This document shows, piece by piece, positions 61,203-64,000 of a DNA stretch of 64,000 bases. The DNA is taken from NCBI RefSeq assembly GCF_038561935.1, contig NZ_CP102770.1, positions 8,246,001-8,310,000 on the forward strand, read 5' to 3'. This DNA is from Myxococcus stipitatus (lineage in GTDB: Bacteria; Myxococcota; Myxococcia; Myxococcales; Myxococcaceae). The notes below the pieces were generated by a model, which was not told the DNA's origin, did no database searches, and worked only from the letters and a program-made list of their open reading frames with translations. The translations under genes were made by a program, and so were the position numbers. The stretch's first letter is position 1. Each line of letters opens with the position of its first letter.

Positions 61203-61313
61203 CTACAGCAGCTGGCCGAGGAACACGCCTCCGGTCATCACGAAGGCCATCATCACCGCCACCACGGCCTTGAGCTCCAGGTCGCCTCGGTCCATCACGT
61301 TCATGAAGTTCAT
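61203..61313 (-). CDS. 36-aa membrane miniprotein
   Basis: A very short frame: residues 1-14 are polar (start MNFMNVMDRGD), residues 15-36 are hydrophobic (KAVVAVMMAFVMTGGVFLG) with a Gly-Gly kink, ending in QLL. It has a strong ribosome site, AAGGA about five bases before ATG 61313. Its codons follow the GC-rich third-position use of neighbours. It is divergent from the histidine kinase over 107 bp. No named family. Such single-helix proteins often regulate a membrane partner; this is inference. Confidence 0.6.
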   Translation of the reverse strand: MNFMNVMDRGDLELKAVVAVMMAFVMTGGVFLGQLL

Positions 61314-61420
61314 GGTGTCCTTCCCTCTCTTCATTGACCCCTCGCCCTCTTCTACGAGGCCCCCCTCCACCGATTGCGTCCGCTTTTCGGCCCCCCTCGC
61401 CGTCCGCCAGGACCACCCCC

Positions 61421-63058
61421 GTGCCTCCCGACGCCTCCGCCTCGCCCCACGACTACTGGCTGCTTGACGGGCTGCCCACCCCCGCGGCGGTCCTCCGGGG
61501 CGACGAGGTGCGGATCGCCAACGCGGCCATGGTGGCCCTGCTGGGCGTCTCCGCCGAGGAGCTGAAGGCCACCCCGGTCAGCGCGCTCATGGAGCGCTTC
61601 GCCCCGGTGGAGCGCCGCTGGGTGGAGGCCGTCCACGAGGCCATCTCCCACGAGCGTCCCCGTCCGGAGCGCCCCCTGTGGCTGCGCCTGCGCGCCGCGG
61701 ACGGGCGCGAGCGCACGATGACGGCGACCTTCGCGCCCGGCGCCACGCCCCTGGAGACGGTGATTCTCCTGCACGACGCCGCGGGCGAGGACACCGCGCA
61801 CCGCCTCATCGCGGCGCTGGCCGCCGCCGCGTCGGACATGCTGCACGCGAGCACCGAGCAGGAGGTCCTGGAGTCCGCGGTGGAGGCCGTCCACCGGCAG
61901 GGCTTCTATGCGGCCATCCTCCTGGTCGAAGGCGATGTGTTCCGGCACGGGCCCATGCGCCAGGAGCCCGCAGTCGTCGCGCTCGCCGAGCGGACGTACG
62001 GCGCGCCGATTTCAGAGGTCCGCATCCCGCTCACCTTGCTGCCCCACCTGGCGGAGGTGCTCACGCGGCGCAAGGCGGCCTTCCATCAGGATGCGCTCCG
62101 CGTCGCCCATCGCGTCCACGCGCCCGAGGTCTTCGAGGACATCCAGCGCACCTACCCCTCCGGCATCCGCGCGCTCGACGCGCCCATCTTCGTGGGGGGC
62201 CAGCCCTTCGGGCTGCTCTCCGCGCAGGGGCTGGACCTCCCCCCCGCCGCCGCGAGCACGCTGGAGCTCTTCGCGCAGATGGTGGGCGGCATGCTGGAGA
62301 ACGTGAGGCACCACCGCACGGCCTCGGAGCGACTGGCCGAGCTGTCCCGGCTCCAGGAGGAGCTCGTCGCGCATGAGCGCCTGACGGTGCTGGGCGAGGC
62401 CGCGGGCGTGGTGGCCCACGAGGTGCGCAATCCCCTGGGCGCCATCCTCAACGCGGTGGCGGTGCTGCGACGCGAGCCGCACCTGGGCCCCACCGGGCAT
62501 GCCGCGGTGGGGATGATGGAGGAGGAGGCCGTCCGGCTGGAGGACATCGTCCGGGACCTGCTGGACGTGGTGCGGCCACTGGAGCCGCGGCCCCGCCCGG
62601 TGCACCTGGGAGAGCTGGTTCGCCGCGCGCTCGGCCAGCTCCATGGGCCGCCGGATGCGCCCACGCTGCGCTTCGTGGTGGACGAGGCGCCGGACACACC
62701 CGAGCTGCTCGGCGACGAGACGCTGCTCCAGCTCGCCGCCACGCACCTGGTGCGCAACGCGGTGCAAGCCTCACCTCCGGGCGGGCGCGTGCGGCTGTGC
62801 GTGGAGCCGGCGCCGGACGGCGTGCGGCTGGTCGTGGAGGACGAGGGCCCGGGCATTCCCGACGTGGACCCTCGCCGCGTCTTCGAGCCCTTCTTCCTCA
62901 CGCGCGCCAATGGCCGGGGCCTGGGGCTGGCCATCGTCAAGCGCGTGGTGCTGGCCCACGGCGGGCAGGTGCGCGCGAGCGCCCGGCCCAAGCGCGGCGC
63001 CTGCTTCGAGGTGGTGCTCCCGCTCTCGCCTCCGCCTACCCGTACGTCTCCCGCCTGA
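61421..63058 (+). CDS. PAS-GAF sensor histidine kinase
   Basis: A 545-aa cytoplasmic sensor kinase without membrane helices. An N-terminal PAS domain (about 10-110), a GAF domain (about 140-300) and a HisKA/HATPase core follow. The phosphoacceptor is H333 in VVAHEVRNPLGA; the N box is HLVRNAVQASP, G1 DEGPGIPD and G2 NGRGLGLAIVKR. GTG 61421 has AGGA upstream; frames further upstream look non-coding. The 3' end overlaps the flavin reductase gene by 23 bp. Confidence 0.93.
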   Translation: MPPDASASPHDYWLLDGLPTPAAVLRGDEVRIANAAMVALLGVSAEELKATPVSALMERFAPVERRWVEAVHEAISHERPRPERPLWLRLRAADGRERTMTATFAPGATPLETVILLHDAAGEDTAHRLIAALAAAASDMLHASTEQEVLESAVEAVHRQGFYAAILLVEGDVFRHGPMRQEPAVVALAERTYGAPISEVRIPLTLLPHLAEVLTRRKAAFHQDALRVAHRVHAPEVFEDIQRTYPSGIRALDAPIFVGGQPFGLLSAQGLDLPPAAASTLELFAQMVGGMLENVRHHRTASERLAELSRLQEELVAHERLTVLGEAAGVVAHEVRNPLGAILNAVAVLRREPHLGPTGHAAVGMMEEEAVRLEDIVRDLLDVVRPLEPRPRPVHLGELVRRALGQLHGPPDAPTLRFVVDEAPDTPELLGDETLLQLAATHLVRNAVQASPPGGRVRLCVEPAPDGVRLVVEDEGPGIPDVDPRRVFEPFFLTRANGRGLGLAIVKRVVLAHGGQVRASARPKRGACFEVVLPLSPPPTRTSPA

Positions 63059-63923
63059 TGCGCTTGTCCTCGATGCCGAGGGCGTGCAGGTGTCCCAGCA
63101 CCGTCTCCATGAAGCGCGGCGTCGCGGGCGTGCGTGTCTCCAGCGCCTTGCGCCGGTCCCACGGCGTAATCGCGGGGCCGCACGCGTAGACGAGGCAGGT
63201 GTCCCGGTCCGGGATGAGCTCCTCCAGGAGCGCCTGGTGGATGCGCCCCTTGCGCACCGACGCGCTGAAGCGCGACTCGTCCAGCTCCCGGGTGAGCGTG
63301 TGCACCAGGCGGACGCGGTCCGGGTGCTGGCGCTCCAGGGCCTCGAGCTCCTCGCGGTAGAGCACGTCGTTCCAGGTCTTGTTGGACATGAGGAACGTGT
63401 GCCGCGGCTTCAGGTTCCGGTGCAGCGCGTCCTTGAGGATGGCGAAGTTGGGCACCGCGCCCGAGCCCGCCACCAGGTGGACGATGTGCCCGGTGCGCTG
63501 CTCCACGTCGTCGGGCAGGACATACGGCCCCATGAAGCCCAGCACCTTGATGCGCGCGCCGGTGAGCCGGCCGTGGACGAGGAGGGGCGACAGGAGCGGC
63601 GGGTAGCGGGTGAGGCCGGGGATGAACTCCTCGTCCTTCACGGTGATGGCCACGTGCCGCTCGTGGGGCGCGGAGGCCATCGAGTACGAGCGCTGCGGCT
63701 CCTTGCGGCCCTTCTGTTCCTGGAGGAAGGCCGACAGCCGCCCGAGCGCGGGGAACTGGTGGGGGTCGATGTTGATGAACTGCCCGGCCTTGTAGTCCGG
63801 CGGGGTGTCTCCAAAGTCGAGGAAGAGGGTGGCGGTGTCGTGTGTGTCCATCCGCACACGGTCGACGGTGACCTCGTACTCCACGGGCTTCCTGCTGCGC
63901 GAGGGGGCGGCTTCGGCGCTCAT
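63036..63923 (-). CDS. Ferredoxin-NADP(+) reductase-like flavoprotein
   Basis: A 295-aa FAD/NAD(P) oxidoreductase. The FAD site is RSYSMASAP with AGQFINIDP before it; the NAD site begins GHIVHLVAGSGAVPNFAILK; the C-terminus has YACGPAITPWDRRK. The layout matches FNR/phenol-hydroxylase-like reductases but without a [2Fe-2S] domain. It could feed electrons to a ferredoxin or oxygenase outside this window. It starts with ATG 63923. Confidence 0.88.
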   Translation of the reverse strand: MSAEAAPSRSRKPVEYEVTVDRVRMDTHDTATLFLDFGDTPPDYKAGQFINIDPHQFPALGRLSAFLQEQKGRKEPQRSYSMASAPHERHVAITVKDEEFIPGLTRYPPLLSPLLVHGRLTGARIKVLGFMGPYVLPDDVEQRTGHIVHLVAGSGAVPNFAILKDALHRNLKPRHTFLMSNKTWNDVLYREELEALERQHPDRVRLVHTLTRELDESRFSASVRKGRIHQALLEELIPDRDTCLVYACGPAITPWDRRKALETRTPATPRFMETVLGHLHALGIEDKRIRRETYG

Positions 63924-64000
63924 ATGCCTCCTCCCTTAGCGCAAACCCGGGGTGCGCGCCGATGGGGGTTTGGATGACGCCAAGGTGCACACCTCGTCCC

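Noticed and set aside
1..64000. tRNA, rRNA and insertion sequences
   Set aside because: No conserved tRNA T-loop pattern with a foldable cloverleaf, no rRNA-like stretch, and no transposase or flanking inverted repeats noticed by eye; a covariance search would be decisive.

Overview
The window reads as a piece of a myxobacterial chromosome, most likely Myxococcaceae (Myxococcus, Corallococcus or Pyxidicoccus type). It is uniformly about 70% GC with GC-rich third positions. Genes are tightly packed, with many ATGA start/stop overlaps and many hairpin terminators that mostly lack U-tracts. The content is typical of the group: an eukaryotic-like Ser/Thr kinase with an HRDVSPQN loop, a PilZ protein with a long proline-rich linker, large Kelch and HYDIN-like lipoproteins, a Tat-exported LytM-like protein and several secreted peptidases. 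I see no insertion sequence, prophage, CRISPR array, rRNA or tRNA gene. The species call is inference from gene content.

Layout. 1-7.5 kb: the end of a GH114-like glycosidase gene; a leftward operon of cobalamin adenosyltransferase, queG and an EamA exporter; the coupled thyA-folA pair; a small IGA-repeat protein; a cytochrome c-FTR1 iron permease; a glycine-zipper protein. 7.5-13.5 kb: a leftward HD hydrolase plus Nudix/MBL fusion, divergent from an ATP-grasp ligase overlapping a GNAT acetyltransferase, then a secreted transglutaminase. 13.6-20 kb: YyaL thioredoxin-domain protein, a GT39/ArnT-like glycosyltransferase, DUF350 plus transglutaminase-like protein, and a leftward two-gene RNA-repair candidate (P-loop polynucleotide kinase plus Thg1-like 3'-5' polymerase). 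20-31 kb: an S8 peptidase, an SF1 helicase, a 59-aa protein behind a hairpin-rich leader, an alpha/beta hydrolase, a 1002-aa lipoprotein, a Ser/Thr kinase and a GFA zinc protein. 31-38.3 kb: PhnD-like protein, TerB-like protein, ttcA, rnd, an M1 peptidase lipoprotein and an O-methyltransferase.

38.4-48 kb: a Cys-rich four-helix protein, a class C beta-lactamase-fold hydrolase, an M32 carboxypeptidase, a hypothetical protein, prfC, a RidA protein, a Pol X-like HhH protein and a Kelch lipoprotein. 48-53.7 kb: an ABC exporter operon (ATPase and two permeases), an Rsm22-type methyltransferase with a four-Cys set, a 63-aa protein and prolyl aminopeptidase. 53.7-64 kb: a zinc-ribbon/EEP nuclease-like protein divergent from a DUF697 protein, a LytM-propeller Tat substrate that lacks one zinc ligand, a YhfC membrane protease, an M20 dipeptidase, a response regulator, a GYF/J-like/PilZ protein, a previously easy-to-miss 36-aa membrane protein, a PAS-GAF histidine kinase and a flavin reductase.

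How the genes work together. Most of the window is housekeeping: nucleotide synthesis (thyA, folA), tRNA modification and repair (queG, ttcA, Thg1/kinase, rnd), translation (prfC, Rsm22), envelope and peptide turnover. The least explained parts are the kinase/Thg1 operon, the ATP-grasp/GNAT overlap, the zinc-ribbon EEP protein with its DUF697 neighbour, the degenerate LytM protein, and three small proteins (4503-4823, 24845-25024, 61203-61313).
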